Shown here: piece by piece, positions 1 to 10,687 of the stretch | Layout of the letters: every line of letters begins with the position of its first letter | Numbering within the stretch: the stretch's first letter is position 1 | Source: Takakia lepidozioides | Taxonomy: Eukaryota > Streptophyta > Takakiopsida > Takakiales > Takakiaceae | Direction: 5' to 3' | Length of the DNA: 64,000 nucleotides | Assembly (NCBI GenBank): GCA_030704615.1 | Contig: CM060731.1 | Span: 81,014,756 to 81,078,755 of the forward strand | Translations under genes and position numbers: made by a program | Notes under the pieces: generated by a model | Told to the model about the DNA's origin: nothing | Seen by the model: the letters and a program-made list of their open reading frames with translations, nothing else | Database searches by the model: none

Positions 1-8
1 GAACTAAT

Positions 9-3000
9 GTGTCGTTGTTGGTGGACACAGGAGCGTCGCACTCCTTCATGACACCGGCAACGGCACAAAAGCTTGGACTCCCGACAAGTGACGTGGGGGC
101 CTCTATTGAGGTGCGTTCTGCCAAAGGAGAACCACAGTTGGCGACAAGGTTGGCGTTTGATGTTCCTCTTCAACTGGGGAGTTGGGAGGGACGTGAGAAC
201 TTCACCATCTGCGAGATCGATGGAGTAGATCTCATTTTGGGGATGACCTTTTTGAGCAAATCCGGAGTGGTCATAGATGGCCGCAAGAGAGTAGTCACGC
301 TGCCATGTGGGAATGGTGGCGAGGTCTTACGAGTGTCGGAAACGCCCAAATCCGTGGGAGGGCGAATAAACCTTCTGTCAGCAAGGGAGTGGGCCGTGGA
401 GGAGGCACACGAACTCCAGTTTTTGCTTTACATTAGAGAAGTGAAAGGAGAAGGCGATGGGGAGCCGAGCCCAGATTGGATCAAGGGGATCTTGGAGAAA
501 TACCAGGATGTGATGCCGGAGGATTTATCAAGCGGCTTGCCACCGCGAAGAGGAGTTGACCACAAGATTGAGGTGATACCAGGATCGGAACCGCCTGCCA
601 AGGCACCCTACCGGTTGAGCCACAGGGAGTTGGTCGAGCTGAAGACTCAGCTCAAGGATCTAATGTCAAAGGGGTACATCCGGCCGAGTAAGTCACCTTA
701 CGGAGCCCCGGTGCTATTCGCAGACAAGAAGGATGGGACGCTGCGGATGTGTGTCGATTACAGGGCTCTGAATAAGGTGACTATCAAAACCGGTACCCTT
801 TGCCAAGGATCGACGACCTCTTCGATCGGTTGGCAGGAGCGAAGTATTCAGCGGATCGACTTGCGCTCCGGCTATCGCTATCATCAAATTCGGGTGGCGG
901 AAGGAGATGAGGAGAAGACCGCGTGCAGGACAAGGTATGGTTCATATGAGTTCTTGGTGATGCCTTTTGGGCTCACTAATGCACCGGCGACCTTTAGCAC
1001 GCTGATGAACAGCCTTTTCAGGAGTGGTTGGATGACTTTGTGATCGTGTACATCGACGACATCTTGGTGTACTCGAAAACAAAGGAGGAACACCTGGAGC
1101 ACCTCAAAAGGGTGTTCCAAAAGTTGCGAGAAGGGAAGCTGTATGCCAAAGCTTCAAAGTGCGAATTCGGGGTCACGAAAGTGGAGTTCTGGGGCATGTG
1201 ATTACACAGGATGGGATCAAAATGGATGACAGAAAAGTGAGGGCGATCTTGGACTGGGAGCCTCCGACTTTGGTCCCGGGAGTGCGATCCTTCCTAGGAC
1301 TCGCCTCCTATTACCGGAAGTATGTGAGAAATTTTGCCAAGATCGCGGGGCCGCTGTCGGACCTTCTGTGTAAATCTAAAGTCTGGGCATGGAACACCTT
1401 TTGTGGCCAAGCTTTTGCTGAATTGAAGCAGCGGATGGCGGAAGCTCCAGTCTTGAAATCCCGGAGTTCGATCGTCCGTTTCGAGATACATACAGATGCG
1501 TCGGACTTCGCGATTGGGGTGTACTGATGCAAGATGGACGTCCAGTGGCTTACGAAAGTAAGAAACTGAATGAAGTGGAGCGACGGTGGCCGACGCACGA
1601 GAAAGAGATGAAGGCGGTGGTGCCTGTCTTGAGCTCTGGCGCCACTATGTTGGTTCCAACCCAGTGAAGGTGTTCGCGGACAATGTCACGGTGAAGTATT
1701 TTGCCACGCAGCCCAAGTTGTCCCCAAAACAACTTAGGTGGCAAGATACTTTGGCGTGTTCGACGTGGATATCCAGTACAAACCGGGACGAGACAACGTG
1801 GTGGCCGATGCTTTAAGTAGAAAGCAGCAGCTCTTGTTGGTGTACAAGGGCGAGACGGCGCTCCAAAGGAAATCCGGAAGGCTTGCCGGAAGGATGAGCT
1901 GGCAAGTCCATGATGCAGGACTTGAGGATGGGGGTTAAATCGCAGTTCCACTTGCAAAATGGACTGCTCCGATATAAGCAAAAACGTCTCTACGTGCCAA
2001 AGGGAGGGATCAGAGATAGCCTCTTGAGAGAATGCCATGATAGCCCGCTTGCGGGCCACGGCGGAGCCAAGCGCACTGCGGCACTCTTGAAGAAAGAGTA
2101 TTTCTGGCCCAAACTGAGGGAGGAGGCAGAGGAGTATGTCAAGACATGCACCACATGCCAACAAAACCGGAGCGAGTACAAAAAGCAAGCGGGGCTGTTA
2201 CAACCCTTGCCGATTCCAGAGGGGACTTGGGAAAGCGTCTCGATGGATTTCATGACTGCTATGCCGCTGTCAAAAGGATTCGATGCAATCATGGTGGTGG
2301 TGGATAGGTTCAGTAAAATGGGCCATTTCATCCCCACCAAGGAGACGGCAACGGCGCAGGAGACAGGGCGACTTTACTTCGCCCACGTCTTAAAGCATCA
2401 TGGAGTCCCGAAGGATATTGTCTCGGATCGCGATCCAAAGTTTACGAGTAAATTTTGGAGGACACTTTGGAAGAAGATGGGGACGAGGCTGAAGATGAGC
2501 ACCGCCTTCCGACCTACGACGGACGGCCAAACGGAAAGAGTGAATTCCGTAGTGAAGCAATTCTTGCGGAATTACGTGTCGGCAGACCAATCAGACTGGA
2601 TGGAACACTTAGACGCGGCAGAGTTCTGTTATAATAACACAGAACACTTCGCAACGGGAGTTTCCCCTTTCGTATTGGTCTATGGAAAAGCACCTCTGGT
2701 GCCGACAAGTTGGGCCGCCCAGGACGTTGAGGAACCGGCAGTAGCGGCGGTACTGGAAGAACGCGAAGCGTTTGTTGAAGCTCGCAAAGTACAACATTGC
2801 CAAAGCTAGGAAACGGTATGAAAGGCAGGCGAATCGGAAGCGGAGGGAAGTGAAGTTTGAGGCAGGCACAGAGGTCTGGTTGAACATCAAGAATTTCCGA
2901 CTACCTCCGGAAGTGAGTCCGAAGTTCGTACCTCCGTATGCGGGACCCTTTTGCATTCGGAAGGTTATGAATGAGGATGTGTATGAATTGGAGCTGCCGG

Positions 3001-3310
3001 CAAACAGCAAGGTGCACCCAGTATTTCATGTCTCCCTTTTGAAGCCTTACTTCAAAGATGAAGCGCGTCCGAATCGACATCAAGTGTTGCGTCCGCCACC
3101 TATGCTGTTGGATCATGAAAATGAACATGAGTACGAGGTGGAGGCAATACTTAAGTCGAGAGGTTCAAGAACCGAGAAACGGAGTATCTCGTCAAATGGA
3201 AGGGCTATCATCATGTGGAGGCATCTTGGGTGCGTGCCTCAGAAATGGGAAACGCATCCGAGGCGGTTGCAGCTTTCGAAGGGCGACCTCAAAAGCGGAA
3301 GAAACGTTGA
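9..3310 (+). pseudogene. pol: Ty3/gypsy chromovirus pol (element A): PR-RT-RH-IN-chromodomain, frameshifted
   Basis: Decayed polyprotein of a Ty3/gypsy retrotransposon. The 5' end (LTR, gag) lies outside the window. Retropepsin has the catalytic DTGAS at about 24-38. RT runs from about 560, with [16 protein letters not shown] and the catalytic YIDD at 1049-1060. RNase H follows (HTDASDFAIGV near 1489, the NVVADALSRK end near 1796). Integrase (about 1960-2740) has an H2C2 finger (H..H..CTTCQQ) and the triad Asp 2246, Asp 2426, Glu 2534. A chromodomain follows at about 3130-3230 (YEVEAILKSR, then in the next frame YLVKWKGY), ending in a basic tail and TGA at 3308-3310. At least six frame changes are visible: a pair at about 788-857, a 1-base loss at about 1018 just before YIDD, then near 1524, 1760, 2790 and 3160. 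The element cannot make a full polyprotein. The chromodomain places it in the chromovirus lineage, where this domain is thought to guide integration to marked chromatin. Confidence 0.93.
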
Positions 3311-3507
3311 TGGGGACATCAACCTTGGAGCGTGGGGGAGGAAATGCATGCTTAGCCCGGCTTAGCTAGCTTAGGAATCCGATTACAAAAACTTGTATTG
3401 TACAAAATTTGTTATAAAGGAAATGGGTTCCAAATGTTGTGCGTCCTATTTTGTTTGGAATGGTGATGCATGGTATGGTTGGCTAGTGTGTAGAATGCAT
3501 GCTAGCT

Positions 3508-3515
3508 TATAAAAG
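3508..3515 (+). promoter_or_regulatory. TATA-box-like sequence in the LTR of element A
   Basis: TATAAAAG lies about 165 bases into the putative LTR, the spacing expected for a U3 promoter. No transcript evidence is available. Confidence 0.4.
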
Positions 3516-3693
3516 TGGGAGAGGTAAATTGGGTTAATCGTGTGTTTGCGTAGTGCCGAAATCGGGTGACCCCCATCCAAGGGGCAAGGAAACTTGCGAC
3601 TTCTTTGGGAGTTCACGTGCTAGTGCGCACCTGGCGCGTGCGCGTACTATAACTGCGCTACCGAGGGGGTTGCCTTGTAGTGCGGGCTAACGC

Positions 3694-4555
3694 GGAAGCT
3701 ACGTGCTTCCGTTCACGTACTATAATCGTGTAGCCTCGGGACGAAGTCGTAGTGCGGCTTCGGCGTGTTCCCGTACCTCAGGCCAGCATTCCAAGGCGGA
3801 CCCAATTGTAGTGATTGGGGCGCACGGTTGGTTCAAGGTTATCTTCCTAGTCAAAGAGGGTTCCAGGTGACCCTTGCTCAAGGTGATGCCAAAAGCGGCA
3901 TCATGAGCGGTCGCAAGCAATGTTGTTGCAGTAAGGCGATTCGATCCTCAAGGAGGATCGTTCCTTGGCCTTGAAGTAGGCCAAGAAGAGTGCACTGGGA
4001 GGAGCTTGAGAGGCTCCACCCTTGGCCGGGACTTGGAGGAAGTCGGCCGAACTAGCTAGTGGAGAGTAGAGTCAAGTGTGGGGTTTGGTTCTTTGCCATG
4101 GGACGCCATGGTACGGAAACAAACTCCTTGATGTGGGACGCCACAACTTGGATGTTCGTTTCTACAAAATGGACAAGTCGATGAGGACATCGACTCCCTG
4201 TTGGTAGGGTGTGTGTCGCGGCCCTTTGCCTTGAGGGCAGGGGGGTCGGGACACAAGAGGGGCTGCCCATGTGGTGGGGGCAGTAGCAGCGATAGGTACG
4301 GGGGCTGAAGCACCCTTGAGTGCCCAAGGCACTCAAGGAGGCGGAGGCGCTCACTAGGTGGAGCCCCGCACACCGGTTTGCGGTGGGGGTGGCTCCACAA
4401 GGGGTGGTGGTAGCTTAGCGGGACTTAGTGGGGGTGGCGTAGGACTCACCATGGGTGGGAGACCTCGTGTGGGGAGTCGTGGGGAGTCTTGGGACTCATC
4501 ACGGCCCATGGGGCCGTGGTGAGTGGGCCAAGACTCACCGCGACTCACCACCGGG
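3694..4555 (+). repeat. Cluster of short perfect hairpins
   Basis: At least ten separate inverted repeats with loops of 3-8 bases follow one another. They are 3694-3710 (6-bp stem), 3801-3819 (6), 3885-3902 (6), 3942-3960 (8), 3964-3985 (8), 4030-4044 (5, with a GGCC outer pair), 4096-4111 (6), 4132-4145 (5), 4176-4195 (8), 4314-4338 (11) and 4494-4524 (14 with one G-T pair). The last is extended by imperfect pairing to about 4470-4550. Two of them share the loop GACG. They could shape LTR RNA or DNA. No function is established. Confidence 0.7.
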
Positions 4556-4630
4556 AGTCGAGGGTCTTCGTGGTGGTTCATCATAAAATGGCATGGCTGG
4601 TTGTGAAAACCCCGCGGACAGCTACAGAAG

Positions 4631-4640
4631 TATATATAAG
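4631..4640 (+). promoter_or_regulatory. TATA-box-like sequence upstream of element B
   Basis: TATATATAAG stands about 60 bases before a leader rich in gagtgagcgagcgagc. It could be the U3 promoter of the LTR at 3345-4690 or the start signal of element B. Its position is seen; the role is inferred. Confidence 0.4.
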
Positions 4641-5090
4641 GGGAGTAGTAACCCCGAGAACGGTGCAAGCCCGTTGTGTCCAAAAACTAGTGAGTGAGCG
4701 AGCGAGCCGGAAAGCGACCAAAGAGTGGGGAGCTGTTCCGGACTGCCATCTACCAAAGGGAGTCAGAGGTGGAGTTGGATCCACAGCGTGGGGAGGCAAG
4801 CCGTCAGGCTAGGCTTCCTCAGTCATTCACATTGGCGGAGACAGTGTCGACGCCATCCATGGCACCATAGTTCTCGCCCGACTGTTACCGAGGCGGAGGT
4901 TACTATGCCTTTGGGAGAGCTACACGGTAGCACCACTACCCTAGTTTGCCAGCTACGACAGCTAGTGTGCTACTAGGAGCGGCCACATCTGTGTGCCAGG
5001 CTCAATTGTTCTCGGCTACCATGATTGCGACGCCGGGGGTAAGACAGCTGAGGTGTTCAGGCTGGCAGCTACACTCTGTGAGAGTGGGAG

Positions 5091-5683
5091 GTTACTTCAT
5101 CTTCTGCGGAGATAGTGGGAGATGTAGTGCCGGAGGGATCCTCGGATTTGAGGGTCAAGACTGCCACGGCGGCGCCATGGCAAGCTGCAGCTGCCAGGTT
5201 GATGGAGCTGCCAGCTAGGCCAGCCATTGAGCGCGCCATGGTGACACCTGAGTTGTCATGTTAGACAACCAGGATGGCATTTTCTGTTTGAGTGGACCGG
5301 CAGGCAAGATGTACCGGCCCACTGCGGGTCTTGTTAGACTTGGGAGCTTAGCCACTGATGCTGGGCAAAGCTGCTATTGCAGGCTTGGGCCTCACGGAGG
5401 CGGATATGGAGCCTTGTCCTTTCCAGATACTGACGTCTCTGGGAGGATCGGAGCAGGCTCAGGGCATGACACGGCGTGAGTTGGCTATCAGACTACGGCC
5501 GGATCACCCTACAGATGGCTCAGTGATGCGAGCTAAGGCTATTGTGACAGACGCGGTCTCATACGATATCCTGGTTGGTGGGGCAGTGTTGTACCCCATG
5601 GGCTTTACCCTGGATTTTGGGAGGAGTCAGCTTCATATAGGCCTGCATGGCAGTCAGGGGAGGGCCGGCGTGTACAGCTCCCT
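5091..5683 (+). pseudogene. Element B retropepsin and flanking gag/pol sequence
   Basis: In frame with 5358, the sequence reads RVLLDLGA, a stop, then PLMLGKAAIAGLGL. This is an aspartic-protease active site whose usual D-S/T-G-A has become DLGA (5337-5348), followed by TAG at 5349-5351. Further downstream come AIVTDAVSYDILVG and LYPMGFTLDF, typical of gypsy proteases. A one-base loss near 5615 moves the frame: the continuation (WEESASYRPAW...) is in the frame of the methyltransferase reading. Earlier stops are TAG 5262-5264 and TGA 5289-5291. The part before 5250 is low-complexity Ala/Glu-rich coding without a recognisable zinc knuckle, so a gag assignment is a guess. Confidence 0.7.
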
Positions 5684-7296
5684 ATGACGTTCATAGGAGG
5701 AGTTGCGGTTGCCCAGCGAGGCAAGATGCCGACACTAGCAGCATTCACATCGGCAGTGAGTTGGCCTAGAGAGTTGCTTGAGGGCAACACTCATTCAGAG
5801 GATGTGCCACCTCCGGGAGAGCAGGATGACATGTATGGTATGGCGGAGTTGCTACCATGGTTGCTCAGACTCCATTGTGGGGCACGAGCAAGGATTTGCA
5901 GCGGAATGCTGATCGACGGGTGCAACAAGCCTGGGTGGAGGCTTTTGTACCGTCAGGAGAGGAGGAAAGTGCGGGGATTGCACCAGGACCACCTCAGTTG
6001 TCTCCATTGGGACACCACACCTATTGTGTGGCAGTATCCGGATGAAGGCATTTGTCTTCTGGACTTGTTTGGCGGGATCAGCACCGGATTGGCTGCTGTG
6101 TTACAGGCAGATGTACGAGATCGGCATTATCTGTATGTGGAGAGGGATGAGACTGCACGACGCGTTTCACTTCGCCATGTTGCTCAGTTGGTGCAGCGGT
6201 ACCCTGAGTTGTTGTCGGTGTCTGCAATCGTGGATATCAGCAGGCCTTGCCAGTAGACATTTTGTTGCTGGGGGCGCAGGATTTGGAACCGGTTGGCTCC
6301 ATTGATCTGGTAGTGGCAGGTTGGCCCTGCCAAGGGCATTCATCAGCCGGGCATGGCAATGGATTGCGAGACTCGAGGTCGGGTCTGTTTTGGGAGATGG
6401 TGCGGGTTTTGCGCCACTTGCAGCTTCATCAAGCTGTATCTCCAGCATACATCTTGGAGAATGTGCCACTGATGGGCGATTCTCGGGCCAGGGTGATGGC
6501 CAGTGTGCATCAAGTCCGATCGTGGCTTGGGTCAGCAGTGTTGCTAGATGCAGCTACAGTGGGGTCACGGGCTCATCGTCCACGGCTATGGTGGACTAAC
6601 TTGATGCCACGCGCACTGCTCAACCGTACATTTGATGGGGTGCAGCGGCCAGCACATCTCACAGTGGATAGCATTCTGGACACAGGGAGGCAGTCTCAGC
6701 GTGTGAGACACGATGACCGTTCGCCTTTGGCAGTGGTCAACAAGGTGGGTCAACCACGAGCAGCATTACCTACACTGCTCAGCTTCCCAGGATCACATGC
6801 TTTCCGGGATAGTGGACTTGGCCTCTTGTGGGATGCTCAGTTGCAGCAGTTAGTAGAGCCTAATGCTGACGAGCGTGAGCGGGCAATGGGTTTTACCACT
6901 GGTACCACGGCGGTGTCGTCTCTTTCTGAGGCATCACGTCGTCAAGTGTTGGGGCAAGCAATGGATCTCAATTGCTTGACCTGGATTATCAGCTTGGCTC
7001 TGGCTGAGCAACGTAGAGTGCGGAATATACTTCCCTCGATGGTCTCTCTGCCTACCGAGACGGTACAGGCAGTGAGTGGGGGCGAGCATGTGAGGACCAC
7101 GGGGTGCATGCATCCATGGCACACGTGGGAGGTGCTCGAGGTTCAGAGGGAGTTGGCAGCCAAGGCGGCTGTGATGGATGAGGTTGGGGATTCTTCTCGG
7201 GTTGAGGAGGTCCTCAAGGATGAGATGATGGGGCAGGATGAGGTCTTGTCATTGATTGAGCAGGCAGGGAGTACTGCTCAAGAGGTTGCAACATAG
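5684..7296 (+). pseudogene. Retrotransposon-encoded cytosine-5 DNA methyltransferase domain
   Basis: Predicted to transfer a methyl group from S-adenosylmethionine to cytosine C5 in DNA. The C5-MTase motifs appear in canonical order. Motif I is LLDLFGGISTG (6056-6088, AdoMet binding), followed by an acidic motif II segment (YLYVERDE). Motif IV is DLVVAGWPCQGHSSAG with the catalytic PCQ at 6325-6333. Motif VI is ENVP (6457-6468) and motif VIII is HRPRLWW (6574-6591). After a target-recognition-like stretch come ERERAMGF (motif IX-like, near 6871) and RRQVLGQAMDLN (motif X-like, near 6940). The catalytic Cys, the ENV Glu and the RxR arginines are intact. A frame change at about 6245-6256 splits motifs I-II from IV-X, and TAG at 7294-7296 separates it from RT. 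The region after motif IV resembles DNMT3-type enzymes more than CMT/DNMT1 types, while PCQ is unlike the PCN of DNMT3. Phylogeny is needed to place it. Confidence 0.88.
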
Positions 7297-8780
7297 CAAC
7301 CACTGGACGCGTCCTCTACCTCTAAGCCCACTGGACTTAAGGTTGTAGTTACGGAGGACAATTGGGAGCCTGACATTGGACCCATTGTCACCGGAGGAGA
7401 GAGACAACGTATATGACGGTTCCTGAGGGCTTACAGGAATTGCTTTGCCTTCAGTTTGAAGGACTTGGGAGCACTGAAGGGTCAAGAGATCCGTATTGAG
7501 TTGGCCACTGACACGCCAATCTTTCGGAGACCCTATAGATACAGTGACATGGAGAGGTCTTTGATTCAGATGAGGACTCAAGATCTCTGGGAGGCAGGTT
7601 TGGTGGAGCTCTCTGGTGGAGAGTATGCTTCAGCCACAGTGATGCTAGCCAAGAATGATGTCTATGGCAATTGGACGGAGAGACGTATGTGCGGTGATTA
7701 TCGGCCTGTAAATCGTCAGACCAAGTCCGATAAGTATGCCATGCCAACACCAGAGGAGATCTTTGATGCCATCGGGCATGCTGAGGTCTTTAGCACTTTG
7801 GATTTACGATCCAGATATCACCAGTTGTCAATCAAGGAGGTGGACAAGCAGAAGACGACATTCTGGGGGATCAATGAGCACGGAAAGGATTGCCTATATT
7901 AGTGGCGGTTCTTACCATTTGGGCTTAAGAATGCTCCTGCAGAGTTTCAGAGAGTCATGGATAGGATTCTAGCAGGGGTGGACTTTGCTCGGTGCTACAT
8001 AGATGACATCATCATCTTTAGTGTTACGATGGAGGAGCATGAGAGACACCTTCAGGTGGTATTGGAGCGCTTGAGAGCGCACGGATTGAAGTTGCATCCG
8101 AGGAAGTGCAAGTTTTTCCACAACCAGATTGAGTATCTGGGTCACATGATATATCCTGGAGGATTGGGGGTACAACAGACTAAGGTAGAGGCCATTGCAC
8201 AAATTCCACGCCCATGGATGTGAGCCGAGTTCGAGCTTTCATGGGGTTGGCAAACAGTTTGTCAAGGGATTTAGTATCATTGCAAAGGCTCTAACCAAGC
8301 TGACCAAGGTGGACCAGGAGTGGCAGTGGGAAGATGAGCAGGAACGAGCTTTTCAAGAGCTCAAGGCGAGGTTGACCTCGGCGCCTATCTTGAGACGACC
8401 TATCAGGGGGCGTCCCTTTCAGCTGCATACGGATTGGAGCATGCTGGGGCTTAGAGCGGTGCTCACACAGGTGGATGATGAGGGAAAAGAGTTCGTAGTG
8501 GCTTATGCTAGCCGCTCGAACAACGCTGTAGAGGCTAAGTACAGCTCATATGAGGGAGAGTGCTTAGATGCAGTGTGGGCCGTGGCACACTTCAGGTGCT
8601 ATCTATACGGCAATCTTTTCACCCTTGTCACGGATCACCAGCCACTCAAGTGGTTGATGTAGTCAGACAAGCTTACGGGGAAGCTTGCACGGTGGGCACT
8701 CATATTCCAGGAGTATGACTTTCAGGTTGTGCATCGACCGGGTTTGGTCAATTGGGATGCGGATGGATTGAGTTGCAATC
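7297..8780 (+). pseudogene. Element B reverse transcriptase and RNase H
   Basis: Continues in the same frame as the methyltransferase. RT shows RMCGDYRPVNRQT (near 7684), STLDLRSRYHQLSI, LPFGLKNAPAEFQ and the catalytic YIDD at 7996-8007, which are standard for Ty3/gypsy. In-frame stops are TGA 7414-7416 (in RI*RFLRAYRNCFAFSL) and TAG 7900-7902 (in CLY*WRFLPFG). Around 8210-8260 two frame changes affect the RT-RNase H tether. RNase H (about 8380-8770) shows LHTDWSMLGLRAVL, YEGECLDAVWAV, VTDHQPLKWLM and, after TAG at 8660-8662, KLTGKLARWAL and the closing VHRPGLVNWDADGLS. RNase H Asp and Glu positions look conserved. Confidence 0.92.
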
Positions 8781-10270
8781 CATGCATGAGCCAGCAGGAT
8801 GACACTGGAGCTCGGTGGCATGGTGAGACGGATGAGGAGATGGTGCCAGGATGGCACGCATCTGTATTTTTGTGTATCTTGGCATCGGGAGGTCAAGTTG
8901 GACCTACAACAGGGATGACTGTAGACGGAGTGTCTGAGGACCCTGAGGCTAGTGATGAGCCAGGTGGTGCCAGAGATATACATGAGGATTCGGCTGTGTT
9001 GGACTACCTCCGCACGGGAGACACGACAGCCACTGTGACTGCCAGGGAGAGGGATCGGATCCTGCAACGAGCCAAGAGGTTCAAGTGGGAGGGGATACAC
9101 CTACTTCGAGTGTGGGAGGATGGTCGGGTGAGGATTGTGCCTCACCCCACACAGCGTGCAGGGTTAGTGCGGCATGCCCATGAGGAGTTGGGGCATTTTG
9201 GAGTGCGACGCACTCACAGTTTACTGCAGGGGCAGTATTGGTGGCGTGGTATGCATACAGAGGTGCAACAGTTCGTGGCTAGGTGCATGGTGTGTGACAG
9301 GGTGCGTGCTTCATTCAACGCCCCTACACCACAGTTGCATCATTTACCAATCATGGGATTGGGCTACAGGTGGAGTCTTGATTTCGCAGGACCGTTGCCA
9401 CTGACTATGCGCCACCACAGATATGTGTTGGTGATGGTGGAGCACTTCTCCAAGTGGATTGAGTTGGTTCCATTACCTGACAAGGCTAGTGAGGGGGCTG
9501 CGTATGCATTCTTGGATTGTGTGCTTAGCCGATTTGGTGCTCCAGCTGAGGTACTCACGGACCAAGGGAGAGAGTTCTTGGGGGAGTTTCAGGCTTTGTG
9601 TGCTAAAGCCTTGATAGACCACCGCACCACTTCTCGGGATCATCCTCCTGAGGCCGATGGCTTGGCAGAGAGAGTCGTTCAGACGGTGAAGAGGGGTTTG
9701 CGCAAGTATGGCTTGCAGAAGGGACACCTAGGAGATTAGGATCTTCAGGTTCCTTGGTTAGCCATGGGCTACGGGTTCAGCAAACAAGCATCACTTGCCT
9801 CCTTCTCACCATATTTCCTTCTCTTTGGTCGAGAGCCGGATTTGCCTGCAGCCATTCGTAGGGACACTGCTCAAGTCCCTAACCTTGACGATCCGGACGT
9901 GTGGGTACGTGCATGCGATCAGCGTGCAGAGTTGTTCAAGAAAGTCATGCCCATGGCTTTTGAGAACCTTGCCATTGCACAGCACCGTGATACGTTGAGG
10001 TATGCCACTATACGTGGTGGAGGATATCGTCTTGGGGTTCGGAGGTTTAGCCCTGGTGACTATGTTTATTTGCAGCAGACCGCTCCTACGACTCTGGATG
10101 TTACTGCAGGGCGTGTTATTCTGAGGGTTCAAGAGGTGTTGCCCTCAGGAGTCCTGATCTTGGAGGGTCGGGATGGCATGACTTGGAAAGACCATGTGCG
10201 TAATTGTGCGCCATGTCACCTTCCCTATGTCGATGGCAGAGTTGACCCAAACTTGGCAGTGGTACCTGCA
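8781..10270 (+). pseudogene. Element B integrase
   Basis: Integrase inserts the cDNA into host chromosomes. An H2C2 zinc finger is seen (HAHEELGH ... CMVCD, about 9170-9297). The catalytic core has Asp 9380 (SLDFAG), Asp 9560 (LTDQG) and Glu 9668 (LAERVVQTVKRG). The C-terminal part includes LLFGREPDLP and a GPY-like block. Frame is constant from about 8260 to 10423, broken only by TAG at 8660-8662 and at 9737-9739. The latter falls where Trp is usual (GD*DLQVPWLAM). It runs directly into the PHD finger, so integrase and finger were one protein. Confidence 0.92.
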
Positions 10271-10279
10271 GGTTTGAGG

Positions 10280-10423
10280 TGCATGCTCTGTGGGTCTACC
10301 AAAGGGGCAGCCACCATGCTGGTGTGTGATCGATGCTCAAGGGGTTGGCATATGGGATGCTTGACACCACCTCTTGAGAAGGTTCCTGACGGAGATTGGT
10401 TGTGTCCACACTGCTTGGGATAG
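10280..10423 (+). pseudogene. PHD finger at the C-terminus of element B integrase
   Basis: A C4HC3 zinc finger of the PHD type: CMLC, then CDRC with GWH, a C in MGCLTPPLEKVP, then WLCPHC, stop TAG 10421-10423. Spacing fits PHD fingers, which commonly read the H3 tail. The aromatic GWHMGC and DWLCPHC are classic PHD signatures. It occupies the place where chromoviruses such as element A have a chromodomain, so a role in choosing chromatin targets is a reasonable inference. Intact within this copy. Confidence 0.88.
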
Positions 10424-10687
10424 TGGCAGTGGACATGACTGGAGGCAGTTAACAAGACATGGGAGGCCAGGCTCATAGGAGTCAATACATGAGATCCCAA
10501 GCTCAAGTTCACAGGTTGCAAGACGGCGACTAACGGTGGGGCAACTCTTGCACCCGGCCTCTTGATCTATTGAGTTTGAGTGTAGTAGGGATAGTGGTGG
10601 AGGACTTAGTGAGGCTAGCTATGGTCACTATCACATCTTGTGGCTACCTGGACTTAGAGGGACCTAAGCACCAGCTAGGGGGGCGAT

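Larger units (their letters stand above)
3345..4690 (+). repeat. Putative 3' LTR / non-coding end of element A, boundaries uncertain
   Basis: Just after the chromodomain stop comes a purine-rich run (gtgggggagga, about 3332-3342) that looks like a polypurine tract, followed by TGCATGC, a plausible LTR start. No coding frame is convincing from here to about 4.9 kb. The stretch contains two TATA-like sequences (3508 and 4631) and many short hairpins. The other LTR of element A is not in the window, so the end cannot be fixed. Part of this stretch may instead be the damaged 5' end of element B. Confidence 0.45.

Noticed and set aside
1550-2188. A 212-codon minus-strand open frame
   Set aside because: Lies antisense to clear RNase H and integrase coding of element A.
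4900-10423. TAG read as a sense codon (recoding) in element B
   Set aside because: Host genes in the window use TAG as a normal stop (37160), TGA stops also occur in element B, and frame changes are present, so simple decay explains the stops better.
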